Positions 6,813 to 14,940 are shown, numbered from the stretch's first letter. The stretch is 34,298 bases of DNA from Steroidobacteraceae bacterium (GCA_025458905.1 JALORN010000076.1:1-34298); one strand, 5' to 3'. Numbers and translations: made by a program. Notes: generated by a model from the letters alone, not told the origin.

Positions 6813-9240
6813 TCAGAAACGGAACGCCGCGGTCACGCCGAACTGCCGGCCGTCCGGATAGTGCACCTGGTAGGCGCGCTGGAACGTGGGCACGCCGATC
6901 GGGCTGCGCGAGTCCGGGTCGAAGAAGCGCACCACCGAGTCGGCGGAACGCTCGTTGCCGACGTTGCGCCCCCAGAACGTGAAGGTCCACTCGTCGCCCT
7001 GCAGGCCGAGTCGCGCGTCGAAGCGCGTGGCGTCGCCGGTCTCGGCGAAGTTGTAGACCTCGGCGTAGCGCGTGCCCTGGTACGAGGCGTCGGTGCGCGC
7101 GAAGAAGGTCCAGCGGTCGCCGACGGGCGTCTTGAACTCCAGCCCGACGTTGCCGGTGTGCTCGGGGGCGTTCGCCGTCTGGAAGCCTGCGACCGACAGG
7201 GTGGCCGTGTTGCTGAAGCCGGCGCAGGGCGGCGTCTGCACCGACACGCCGACCGTCCCGGCGAAGACGGCGTCGCAGAACTCCTCGAACTGGGCGTCCG
7301 TATAGCCGTACGAGGCGGTGATGTCCCAGCCGTCGGCCAGCCGCCAGCGCCAGTTGAGCTCGATGCCCTTGATCTCGGTCTTGCCGGCGTTGAGCGTCAG
7401 CGAGATGTTCGCCGGCTGCATCGCGTTGTTGACGTAGGCCTGGGCGGAGGTCACCTGCTGGTCGGACCAGTCGATGTAGAACGCCGCGACGTCGAGCGAC
7501 ATGCGGCCGTCGAAGAAGCGCATCTTCGAGCCGATCTCGTAGTTGAGCGCCTCCTCCTCCTTCACGTCGAGGGGGGCGATGTCGGACAGACGGGCGAACT
7601 CGCCCGCAGGCACGAGGGCACTGCACAGCGAGGTGTTGAAGTCGCCCGGCTTGTTGCCCAGGGCTACGTTCGCGTAGACGTTGACGTCGGGCGTGACCTC
7701 GAAGCGGACGGCCGCGCGCGGCGTGAAGCTGGTGTACTCGGCCGAGAGGCGAGCGGCGCAGTTCGAGCCGACCTGGGTGGTGTTGTTGGTCTCCAGCACG
7801 TCCTTCTGGTAGCGGCCCTCGAGCGACAGGTGCCAGCGGTCGGTGAGCGCGTAGCCCACGCTCGCGAACACCGCCTCGTTGTCGACCGTGCTCGGCGAGA
7901 TCACCTGCGAGATCTCGCGCAGCGTGCCGGTCGGGCCGGTGTTGGTCGTCGCCGCCATGCCGTTGGCGAGGTTGACGTTGTAGCGCGGGCCGCCGTTGAA
8001 GCCCTCGAGGCTGGAGTCGTAGTGGTAGAGGCCGACCAGCCAGCTGAGCGCCCCACCGCCATCGGACGCGAGGCGCAGCTCCTGCGAACGGTACTCGCGC
8101 ACGTTGATCAGGCGCGTGATGTTGCCCGGGTTCGCGATGGTCATCGTCGGTCCCGGCACCTGCGAGGCATTGGTGAACGTGGGGTCGTTGACGATGTAGT
8201 CGTCGACGATCCAGTCCTCGTCCTGGCGGTTCCAGCTGACGAGGCCCGTGAGCTTCATGCCGGCGAAGCGCCAGTTCGCCTCCGCGGCGTACAGGTTGGT
8301 GTCCTGCTGCACGCCCGGCGGTCCCTGGCGGGCGATGTCGGCGAAGTCGACCCGGATGGCGCCGTCCTTCGGCAGCACCGGGATGCGGCCGCACCAGGCG
8401 CCGCCGCGCGACAGCGCGAACGGCACGTTCGTGAAGCAGTTCAGGCCCTTGAAGATGGTGTTGTTGTACAGGCCGTCGCTGTTCTGGCCGACGAAGGCAC
8501 TGACCATCACGTCGACGGCGTCGGTCGGCCGCCACAGCAGGGCGCCGGAGACGCGCTTGGTGTTCTCGGCGCCGAGCTGCACCTCGCTGCCGTCGGTGCT
8601 GCGCGCGGTGTACTGGCCGTCGTAGTCGTAGTAGCGCGCGCCGAGCTTGAAGGTCAGCGTCTCGCCGATGATCGGCCCCGAGACGTTGGCCGTGGCCTCG
8701 GCCCAGCCGTTCTCGCCGCCGGTGACCGTGGCGTTGCCGCGCCATTCGTCCGTCGGCCTGCGGGTGCGGTAGCTGATCACGCCGGCGAGCGAGCCGCGGC
8801 CGAAGTTGGCGGCCTGCGGGCCCTTGAGCACCTCGACCTGCTCGAGGTCGTCGAGGTCGGCGCTCATGTTGCCGGCGATGTAGATGCCGTCGACGACGAA
8901 CGACACGGTGCAGCACCTGCGACATGCCGCGGATGACCGGGCGGTCGAACACCCGGCCATAGGCCTGGTTGAAGGACAGGTTGGGCGTGAGCTTGGCCAG
9001 GTCGTAGACGCTCTCGATGCCGCGTTGCTCGATCGACTCGGCAGTGAACGCCGTGATCGAGATCGGCACCTCCTGGAGGCTCTCGTCGCGCTTGCGCGCC
9101 GACACGATGATCTCCTCCAGCCCGCCATCGGCCGCCGCCGGCGACCCGCCCTGTTGCGCCCCCACCGGACCGGACACGGCCGCTGCGGTGACGAGCCATG
9201 CCATGGTCAACGCCGCGACTCGCGGCTTGCGATCGTTCAT
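6813..9240 (-). pseudogene. TonB-dependent outer-membrane receptor, frameshifted near 8910
   Basis: An outer-membrane active-transport receptor of the iron-complex/sugar/steroid-type TonB family. The ATG at 9240 follows a G-rich RBS and encodes a signal peptide (ending near VGAQQG), a TonB-box-like EEIIVSARKRDESL and the plug start, up to RPVIRGMSQVL. The plug then continues in another frame with TVSFVVDGIYIAGN, LEQVEVLKGPQAANFGRGS and the full beta-barrel, ending in the terminal Phe (FGVTAAFRF). The span of 2428 bp is one base off a multiple of three. The join lies at about 8910, where related receptors usually have a few more residues, so a small deletion is likely. A sequencing error cannot be excluded. 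The rest of the barrel is intact, implying a recent lesion if real. The substrate is unknown; the convergent DUF1838/VOC-hydrolase genes are likely partners. Confidence 0.88.
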
Positions 9241-9297
9241 CTCGAGACCCCCCCGGGTAGCCCGCCGGTTGGCGGACGAGCCGAATATACACGCCGT

Positions 9298-9315
9298 GCC
9301 GCGGGTATCCGCGGC
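9298..9315 (-). other. 7-bp hairpin between the DUF6165 gene and the TonB receptor gene
   Basis: GCCGCGG and CCGCGGC (9298-9304 and 9309-9315) form a perfect stem with a 4-base loop, 27 bp past the DUF6165 stop in the minus direction. There is no U-run after it, so it is either a weak terminator or part of the receptor's leader. Confidence 0.3.
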
Positions 9316-9341
9316 TGCGGCGTCGGGGCAACGACCAGGCC

Positions 9342-9734
9342 TCAGCGATACGGCTTGTAGGACTTTTCTTCCACGATGCGCGATCCCAGCGCATTATTGA
9401 TGCGCTTCTTGATCGCCGCGCGCTCGTCATTCGTCACGTAGACCGCGCGCGCGAGCTCGACGAAGGTCGCGTCGAACTCGCCCGCTGCCTCCTTGTCGCG
9501 GATGCGGTCCTCGATGTCCCAGAGCGCCTCGTTGACGCTCTGCAGCGCCGCCTCGTCGGCCGCCACGCCGCCGGCGGCCGCGCCGCTGTCGCGCCAGGTC
9601 TGTTCCAGCAGCCCGAGCTCGACGCGCACGTTGGCGAGCTTGGCGGGATCGTCGATGCGCGCCGCCTTGATCCGCAGGATCGTGATCTTGTCCAGCAGCT
9701 CGCCGGGCGACACGGGAACCAGGATGTCCTTCAT
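9342..9734 (-). CDS. DUF6165 family protein
   Basis: A 130-residue soluble, charged, mostly helical protein recognised as DUF6165. It begins MKDILVPVSPGELLDKITIL, has IKAARI, a central ALWDIEDRIRDKE and ends SRIVEEKSYKPYR. There is no signal peptide or membrane segment. Its molecular function is unknown. Members are found beside glycosyltransferase and LPS genes, and here its ATG overlaps the stop of the GT9 heptosyltransferase gene (ATGA), so the two are very probably translated as a coupled pair. A role in LPS core or surface-glycan assembly is inferred from context only. Confidence 0.82.
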   Translation of the reverse strand: MKDILVPVSPGELLDKITILRIKAARIDDPAKLANVRVELGLLEQTWRDSGAAAGGVAADEAALQSVNEALWDIEDRIRDKEAAGEFDATFVELARAVYVTNDERAAIKKRINNALGSRIVEEKSYKPYR

Positions 9735-10858
9735 GGCGGCGATCCTACCAAGGCATCGAGCCGGGCGCAGACCTCGGCGACCTCGATGAGGTCCATGACG
9801 CCCGGCGTCTCGATCTTGGTGTGCCACGGCAGGCGCTCTGGGGTGGAGTCGCGGAAGCGCGCGGCTGCCGCGGCGAAGGCATCGACGCAGTGAGCGCGCG
9901 AAAGGTAGGGCCCGCTGCGCGCCGGGTTGGTCGCTGCATACAGTCCGATGACCGGCAACGCCACCAGCGTCGCCATGTGCGCCGGTCCCGAGTCCGGGGT
10001 GAGGAGCACCGAGGCGCGCGAAAGCAGCGCCAGCATCTGCGGCAACGTGTCCTTGCCGACCTGGTCGAGCACGGGCACGTCGCAGGCCGCGAGGATCGCG
10101 TCGGCCATCGCGCGCTCGTGCGCGCCCGGCCCGCCGGCGAGGATCACCCGCATGCCGTGGCGTCGCACGGCGTGGCCGGCGACCGCCGCATAGCGCTCCG
10201 GCCGCCAGTTGCGCAGCGCATGGCTCGAGCAGGGGCTGACGACGAGCGTGGCCGGCGCGCCGGGGCGTTCGCGCGGCGTCTCCGGGACGAGCGCGCGGGC
10301 GTAGTCCAGGGCCCCGGGAGGCAGCGGCAGGTCCCAGCGCAGCGGCCGCGGGTCGACGCCGAGTGCCTCGGCGAAGCCGAGGAAGCTGTCGAGGACGTGC
10401 TCGCGCCGGCGCGGCGCGACCCGCTCGTTGGTGAACAGCCACTGCAGCTCGCGCGCGCGCGCGCGGTCGAAGCCGATGCGGCGCCGGGCGGGCACCACGG
10501 TCGACACGAGGCTCGCGCGCAGCGAGAGCTGCAGGTGCAGCAGCACGTCGAAGCGTCGCCCGTGGAAGCGGGCGCGCAACTCGCGCAGCGCGGCGCCCCG
10601 GCCGGCGCGCTTGTCGACGGTGATAAACTCCACCTCGGGCAGCAGGGGCGCCATCAGGCGCGACTCGATCCGCCCGATGATCCAGGTGAAGCGCGTGCCG
10701 GGCCAGGCGCGCTGCAGGCCGCGCAGCAGCGGCACGACGTGGCAGGCGTCGCCGATCGCGGAGAGTCGCAGCAGGCAGACGCTCGCGGGTGCGTCGCGGC
10801 GCGCAGCCGCGCGCGGCGTGTCGTCGGCAGGGGCGGGCTCTGGCGCGGGTGGAGGCAC
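9731..10858 (-). CDS. Glycosyltransferase family 9 (ADP-heptose:LPS heptosyltransferase-like)
   Basis: A GT9-fold enzyme, about 375 residues, expected to transfer heptose from ADP-heptose to the LPS inner core on the cytoplasmic face. Diagnostic segments are the N-terminal VCLLRLSAIGDACHVVPLL, the mid-region CSSHALRNWRPERYAAV and the C-terminal donor-binding TPDSGPAHMATLVALPVIGLY. I cannot decide between WaaC, WaaF or another core enzyme. GTG at 10858 is the only conventional start before the conserved core; it has no evident SD and leaves a Pro/Ala-rich N-tail of about 26 residues. The divergent kdkA starts at 10860, so the two start codons are one base apart. Its stop overlaps the DUF6165 start. 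Confidence 0.87.
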   Translation of the reverse strand: MPPPAPEPAPADDTPRAAARRDAPASVCLLRLSAIGDACHVVPLLRGLQRAWPGTRFTWIIGRIESRLMAPLLPEVEFITVDKRAGRGAALRELRARFHGRRFDVLLHLQLSLRASLVSTVVPARRRIGFDRARARELQWLFTNERVAPRRREHVLDSFLGFAEALGVDPRPLRWDLPLPPGALDYARALVPETPRERPGAPATLVVSPCSSHALRNWRPERYAAVAGHAVRRHGMRVILAGGPGAHERAMADAILAACDVPVLDQVGKDTLPQMLALLSRASVLLTPDSGPAHMATLVALPVIGLYAATNPARSGPYLSRAHCVDAFAAAAARFRDSTPERLPWHTKIETPGVMDLIEVAEVCARLDALVGSPP

Positions 10859-10859
10859 G

Positions 10860-11642
10860 ATGGGCGAGGAGTGGGCGCTCGGCGCCGGGGCGAAGCGCGT
10901 CGAGCTGGACGGCGGGGCGATGCTATACGACGCCTCCCGGGCGGGCAATTTCGCGCCCGAGTGGTTCGACCCCGTGCACTGGGCCGGCCGTGGCGCGATC
11001 GAGGGCGAGGCACGCGGCCGCGGCACGACCGTGTTCGTGCGCGCGGGCGAGCTGCGGCTCGCGCTGCGTCACTACCGTCGCGGCGGGCTGGTCGGCAAGC
11101 TGGTCCGCGACGCCTACCTCTGGCTCGGCGAGCGTCGCACCCGGCCCTTCGCCGAGTGGCGCCTCACCCACCACCTGCACCGCCACGGCCTGCCGGTGCC
11201 GGCCCCGGTCGCGGCGCGCTACCGCCGTTCGGGCGCGACCTACACCGGCGACCTGCTGACCGAGCGCATCGAAGCCGCGCGCTCGCTGGCCCAGCGGCTG
11301 GGCGACTCCGGCGTGCCGCTCGCCGACTGGATCGCGGTCGGCCGCTGCATCCGCCGCTTCCACGACTTCGGCCTCTGCCATGCCGACCTCAACGCGCACA
11401 ACGTGCTGTTCGACGGCGACGGCGCGGTCTGGCTGATCGACTTCGACCGCAGCCGCCTGCGGGGCGCGGGATTGTGGCGCGACGCCAACCTGGTGCGGCT
11501 GCGCCGCTCGCTGCTGAAGGTGAGCGACCCGCTGCCTCCGGGGCACTTCAGCGAGACCGACTGGCAATCGCTGCTCGCCGGCTATGCGGCGGCCGCGAGC
11601 GCGAGCGCGACCGCGACCGCGACGGCGGCGGGCGTGCGCTGA
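10860..11642 (+). CDS. kdkA: 3-deoxy-D-manno-octulosonic acid (Kdo) kinase
   Basis: KdkA phosphorylates the 4-OH of Kdo on lipid A, typical of LPS carrying a single Kdo. The 260-residue protein has a protein-kinase-like fold. It shows GRGTTVFV near the N-terminus, ALRHYRRGGLVGKL, the catalytic loop C-H-A-D-L-N-A-H-N (His174, Asp176) and the metal-binding D-F-D in LIDFDRSRLR, followed by RLRRSLLKV. All match known KdkA proteins such as that of Haemophilus. The ATG at 10860 follows GGAGG. The C-terminus carries an Ala/Ser/Thr tail encoded by a GC-rich simple repeat (about 11593-11635). It is followed after one base by waaA, the enzyme that makes its substrate. Confidence 0.92.
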   Translation: MGEEWALGAGAKRVELDGGAMLYDASRAGNFAPEWFDPVHWAGRGAIEGEARGRGTTVFVRAGELRLALRHYRRGGLVGKLVRDAYLWLGERRTRPFAEWRLTHHLHRHGLPVPAPVAARYRRSGATYTGDLLTERIEAARSLAQRLGDSGVPLADWIAVGRCIRRFHDFGLCHADLNAHNVLFDGDGAVWLIDFDRSRLRGAGLWRDANLVRLRRSLLKVSDPLPPGHFSETDWQSLLAGYAAAASASATATATAAGVR

Positions 11643-11643
11643 C

Positions 11644-13020
11644 GTGCGGCTGCTCTACGTCCTGATCGCCTACCTGCTGGCGCCGGTGGTCTGCGGGGTG
11701 ATGCTCTGGCGCGGCTTCCGCGACCGCAGCCACTGGCAGAACTTCGGCGAGCGCTTCGGCTTCGGGCCGGGCCCGGCGCTCGCCGGCAGCATCTGGGTGC
11801 ATGCCGTCTCGGTCGGCGAGGTGCAGGCGGCTGCCAGCCTGGTGCGCGAGCTGCGCGCCCGCTATCCCGACGTGCCGCTGGTCGTCACGACGGTGACGCC
11901 GACCGGCGCGCAGCGCGCGCGCGAGCTGTTCCGCGACGGCGTGCTGGTGCGCTACGTCGCCTACGACCTGCCGGGCAGCGTGCGGCGCTTCTTCGACCGT
12001 GTGCGGCCGCGGGTCGCCATCATCCTCGAGACCGAGCTCTGGCCCACCCTCTATCACGAGTGTGGCCGGCGTCGCGTGCCGCTGGTGCTCGCGAGCGCGC
12101 GCATCTCGCCGCGCTCGGTGGGGCGCTACCGGCGGCTCGCCAGCCTGTTCCGCGAGACACTCTCGCACGGCATCGTGATCGCCGCGCAGAGCGACGGCGA
12201 TGCCGAGCGGTTCCGCTCGATCGGCGCCAACCCGGCCCGCACGCACGTCACGGGCAACATCAAGTTCGACTTCGCGCTGCCGCCCGACATCCACGAGCGC
12301 GGCGCGGCGCTGCGCCGGCGCTATGCCGGCGAGCGCGCCGTCTGGGTCGCCGGTAGCACCCACGAGGGCGAGGAGGATGCGGCACTCGACGCGCATGCGG
12401 CGGTGCGCGCCGCCGGCATCGACGCGCTGCTGGTGCTGGTGCCCCGTCATCCGAACCGCTTCGCCGAGGTCGCCGGGCGGCTGCAGGAGCGGGGCGTCGC
12501 CTTCATGCGCCGCAGCGCCGACCATGGCCGGGCGGGCGGGCCGCCGCCGCCGGGCAACGGGGCGCGCCGCGGGCACGGTGGCCCCGCCGGCGGCGACTCG
12601 GGCGAGGTGCTGCTGGTCGACACCCTGGGCGAGCTGCTCGCGTTCTATGCGGCCGCCGACGTCGCCTTCGTCGCCGGCAGCCTGGTGCCGATCGGCGGCC
12701 ACAACCTGCTCGAGCCGCTCAGCGTCGGCGTGCCGGCACTCAGCGGACCCTACGTGTTCAACGCGGAGGACATCGCCCAGCTGCTGGTCGACCGGCAGGC
12801 CGTGACCAAGGTGCAGGACGCGGCCGAGCTCGGCAGCACGCTCGCCGCGCTGCTGGTCGACGAGCCGCGGCGCCACCGGCTCGGGCAGCAGGGGCTGGCG
12901 GTGCTGGCGGAGAATCGCGGCGCGCTGGCGCGCCTGATGGCGCTGCTGGAACCGGTGATCGAGGGGCGCGATCCCGTGGTCGCGCGCGCCGGTACGCCGC
13001 AGACCGCGGCCGGCCCCTGA
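11644..13020 (+). CDS. waaA: Kdo transferase (lipid IVA 3-deoxy-D-manno-octulosonic acid transferase)
   Basis: WaaA attaches Kdo from CMP-Kdo to the lipid A precursor at the inner membrane. The 458-residue protein has an N-terminal membrane anchor (about residues 3-20) and the GT30 core: HAVSVGEVQAA with the catalytic-base Glu at about 59, ETELWPTL, TGNIKFD, VAGSTHEGEE, VPRHPNRF and GGHNLLEP. A Gly/Pro-rich insertion around 300-320 is unusual and lies between two strands of the C-terminal domain. GTG at 11644, one base after the kdkA stop, was chosen because it gives the normal N-terminus; an ATG at 11584 in the same frame would overlap kdkA. The kdkA-waaA pairing suggests mono-Kdo LPS. Confidence 0.95.
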   Translation: MRLLYVLIAYLLAPVVCGVMLWRGFRDRSHWQNFGERFGFGPGPALAGSIWVHAVSVGEVQAAASLVRELRARYPDVPLVVTTVTPTGAQRARELFRDGVLVRYVAYDLPGSVRRFFDRVRPRVAIILETELWPTLYHECGRRRVPLVLASARISPRSVGRYRRLASLFRETLSHGIVIAAQSDGDAERFRSIGANPARTHVTGNIKFDFALPPDIHERGAALRRRYAGERAVWVAGSTHEGEEDAALDAHAAVRAAGIDALLVLVPRHPNRFAEVAGRLQERGVAFMRRSADHGRAGGPPPPGNGARRGHGGPAGGDSGEVLLVDTLGELLAFYAAADVAFVAGSLVPIGGHNLLEPLSVGVPALSGPYVFNAEDIAQLLVDRQAVTKVQDAAELGSTLAALLVDEPRRHRLGQQGLAVLAENRGALARLMALLEPVIEGRDPVVARAGTPQTAAGP

Positions 13021-13060
13021 TGAGCGCGGAGTGCCGGAGGGACCCGGCGCCGGTCGCGCG

Positions 13061-14512
13061 TCAGCGCGGTGCCGGGGCCGCGGCGGGCGCTGGCGGCGGC
13101 GCAGCGGCCGGGGCCGGGGTCGGCGGGGCGCCAATCGGCGCGGGCTCCACCAGCCAGCTGTTGACGTCGGCGAGCGTCGCGCGGTCGAGCGTGCCGGCCG
13201 CGAGCTTCAGGCGCAGCACGTTCAGCATGTAGTCGTAGCGGCTGCGGGCATAGTTCGTCTGTGCCTGCACCAGGTTGCGCCGTGCGTCGAGCACGTCGAC
13301 CGCGGTGCGCGTGCCGACCTCGTAGCCGGCCTCGGTGGCCTTCAGCGCCGTCTGGTTCGACTCGAGTGCCTGGCGCAGCGCGTTGACGCGCGAGATCTCG
13401 GTGATGACGCCGAGGTAGGCATCGCGTGCCTGGCGCTCCGTCTGGCGCGAGGTGCGCGTCAGCCGCTCGCGCGCTGCCTGCCAGCGGAACTCCGACTGGC
13501 GCACCTGCGAGTTCACCGCGCCGCCCGCGTAGATCGGCACCGAGAGCTGCAGCGAATACTGGGTGTCGTCCGTGTCGCTGTTGGCGGAGGCGGTGCCGCC
13601 GCGCAGCAGGCGCTGCTCGGACACGTTGACCGAATTGGAGCGGCTCGCGACCAGGTCGAGTTCCGGCAGGTGGCCCGAGAACGCGGTGCGCACGTCGTCA
13701 CGGGCGATGTCGGCGGCCAGGCGGCTCGAGACCAGCGCCAGGTTCTGCTCCATCGAGAGCTCGACCCACTGGTCCTCGTCGGCCGGGTCCGGCGACTTCA
13801 GCGGCATGGTGTCGCCGGGCCTCGCGAGGATCTCGTACTTCTCGCCTGTGATCTCGCGCAGCTGCTCCTGGGCGGAGGCGAGCGCGCGCTTGGAGGCGAT
13901 CACCGCGGCCGCGGCGCTGTCGCGCGCCGCCTTGGCTTCCTGCACGTCGGTGATCGCGATCAGGCCGACCTCGAACCGCTTCTCCGCCTGCTCGAGCTGG
14001 CGCGAGATCGCCTCGAAAGCCGAGGACTGCGCGTCGACCGTGTCCTGGGCTGCGAGCACGTTGAAGTAAGCGTCGCCGACGCGCGAGATCAGCGTCTGTT
14101 CCTGGGCCTGGTAGTCGGCCTCGGCCTGGGCGACCGTCTTGTCGGCGCGCTTCAGCGCGACCCAGTTGGCCCAGGAGAACACCGACTGGCGCAGGTCGAC
14201 GCTCCAGCGCTCGTTGGTGGCATCGCCATCGCCGCTGTTGTCGTTCGGCACGATCGCGTTGCCGAACGCGAACTCCCGGAAGTTGGTGCCGCTGGTGCTG
14301 TCCTCGACCCGCGCCGCCGCCGCGCTCACCCGCGGCAGCAGCGCCGCCAGCGCCTGCGGCTTCGACTCGAGCGAGGCACGGCGCAACGCATCCGCCTCGC
14401 GGATCTGCGGGTCGTTGGCCCGGGCGCGCTCGAACACGGTGAGCAGGTCTTCGGCCTGCACGGCGGGGGACACGATCAGCATGCCGAGCGTCAGCACCAA
14501 CGCGCGCTTCAT
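13061..14512 (-). CDS. tolC: TolC family outer-membrane efflux channel
   Basis: The outer-membrane and periplasmic tunnel of type I secretion and tripartite drug-efflux pumps. The 483-residue protein has a signal peptide (cleavage about VQA/EDLL, residue 20), then DLLTVFERARANDPQI, the usual opening of the family. Two homologous halves of long helices with beta segments follow: RWSVDLRQSVFSW and YSLQLSVPIYAGG are the beta-barrel segments, and GTRTAVDVLDARRNLVQAQ is the second-half helix. A low-complexity Pro/Ala tail of about 30 residues ends the protein. ATG at 14512 follows AGAGG. Its promoter region holds two perfect palindromes (14557-14597), so regulation by dimeric repressors is likely. 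The efflux partners are not in the window. Confidence 0.93.
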   Translation of the reverse strand: MKRALVLTLGMLIVSPAVQAEDLLTVFERARANDPQIREADALRRASLESKPQALAALLPRVSAAAARVEDSTSGTNFREFAFGNAIVPNDNSGDGDATNERWSVDLRQSVFSWANWVALKRADKTVAQAEADYQAQEQTLISRVGDAYFNVLAAQDTVDAQSSAFEAISRQLEQAEKRFEVGLIAITDVQEAKAARDSAAAAVIASKRALASAQEQLREITGEKYEILARPGDTMPLKSPDPADEDQWVELSMEQNLALVSSRLAADIARDDVRTAFSGHLPELDLVASRSNSVNVSEQRLLRGGTASANSDTDDTQYSLQLSVPIYAGGAVNSQVRQSEFRWQAARERLTRTSRQTERQARDAYLGVITEISRVNALRQALESNQTALKATEAGYEVGTRTAVDVLDARRNLVQAQTNYARSRYDYMLNVLRLKLAAGTLDRATLADVNSWLVEPAPIGAPPTPAPAAAPPPAPAAAPAPR

Positions 14513-14556
14513 AGAAAATCCTCTGGAGTACCGCGACCTTATCGGTGGTCTTCGCG

Positions 14557-14578
14557 GTGTTATAGGTGACTATAACAC
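14557..14578. promoter_or_regulatory. Perfect 9-4-9 palindrome over the tolC -10 region
   Basis: GTGTTATAG, spacer GTGA, CTATAACAC: a perfect inverted repeat centred 55 bp upstream of the tolC ATG. Its arms contain the extended -10 TGTTATAGT of the tolC promoter on the minus strand. The size and symmetry fit an operator for a dimeric repressor of TetR or MarR type (inference). No regulator gene of that kind is in the window. Confidence 0.7.
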
Positions 14579-14597
14579 TTGTGGAACAGTTGTTCCA
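14569..14597 (-). promoter_or_regulatory. Predicted sigma-70 promoter of tolC
   Basis: Read on the minus strand: TGGAAC (14597-14592), a 17-bp spacer, then TATAGT (14574-14569) preceded by TGT, making an extended -10. The start of transcription would be near 14562, about 50 bases before the ATG. Both elements lie inside palindromes. Confidence 0.55.
14582..14597. promoter_or_regulatory. Second palindrome, over the tolC -35 region
   Basis: TGGAACA-GT-TGTTCCA, 7-bp arms with a 2-bp centre, three bases from the first palindrome. It coincides with the predicted -35. Its sequence differs from the first palindrome, so it is probably bound by a different protein, or by the same protein at lower affinity. 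Confidence 0.6.
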
Positions 14598-14619
14598 GCC
14601 GCGCTCCCCGACCGTCTGG

Positions 14620-14940
14620 CTAGTATGGACGCTGCGAGGGGTCGATGCGTTCGCCCCAGGCGAGCATTCCGCCGGTCAGGTTCGACACGCGGGCGAAGCC
14701 GTTCTGCTCGAGGAACTGGGCCACCCGCAGGCTGCGGCCACCGGAGCGGCAGATCACGGTGACCGGCTGCGCCGGGTCGAGTTCGCCGAGGCGGTCGGGG
14801 ATCTCGCCCATCGGGATGTGAACGATCCCGGCGAGCCGCGAGATGTCCAGCTCCCAGGGCTCGCGCACGTCGAGCATCACCGGCGGGCGGCCGGCATCGA
14901 TCTCGGCCTTGAGTTCTTCGGGCGACACTTCCTCGACCAT
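14620..14940 (-). CDS. Single-domain rhodanese-like sulfurtransferase
   Basis: A 106-residue cytoplasmic single rhodanese domain. The opening VSPEELKAEIDAG and VMLDVREPWELDI are typical, as is the active-site loop C-R-S-G-G-R-S with the persulfide-carrying Cys at residue 64, then LTGGMLAWG near the end. Such proteins transfer sulfane sulfur to thiol acceptors; the physiological acceptor is unknown. ATG at 14940 was chosen because GGAGG sits seven bases before it; the longer frame up to 15018 is Arg-rich and unlike the family. It follows pcm by 58 bp and precedes tolC on the same strand, a gene order seen in other gammaproteobacteria. Confidence 0.9.
   Translation of the reverse strand: MVEEVSPEELKAEIDAGRPPVMLDVREPWELDISRLAGIVHIPMGEIPDRLGELDPAQPVTVICRSGGRSLRVAQFLEQNGFARVSNLTGGMLAWGERIDPSQRPY

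Noticed and set aside
6861..8936. A 691-residue open frame on the plus strand opposite the TonB receptor
   Set aside because: Antisense artefact of high GC content; low-complexity Val/Arg/Ala sequence without motifs. The receptor barrel is on the minus strand.
11590..11640. GC-rich simple repeat at the end of kdkA as a possible CRISPR or phase-variable tract
   Set aside because: Units are only 6 bp, imperfect and within an Ala/Thr/Ser tail. There are no spacers and no sign of a frame switch.
11548..13134. Long minus-strand open frame opposite waaA
   Set aside because: It is compositionally biased (Arg/Ala/His) and lies wholly opposite waaA and the kdkA tail, both well-supported genes.
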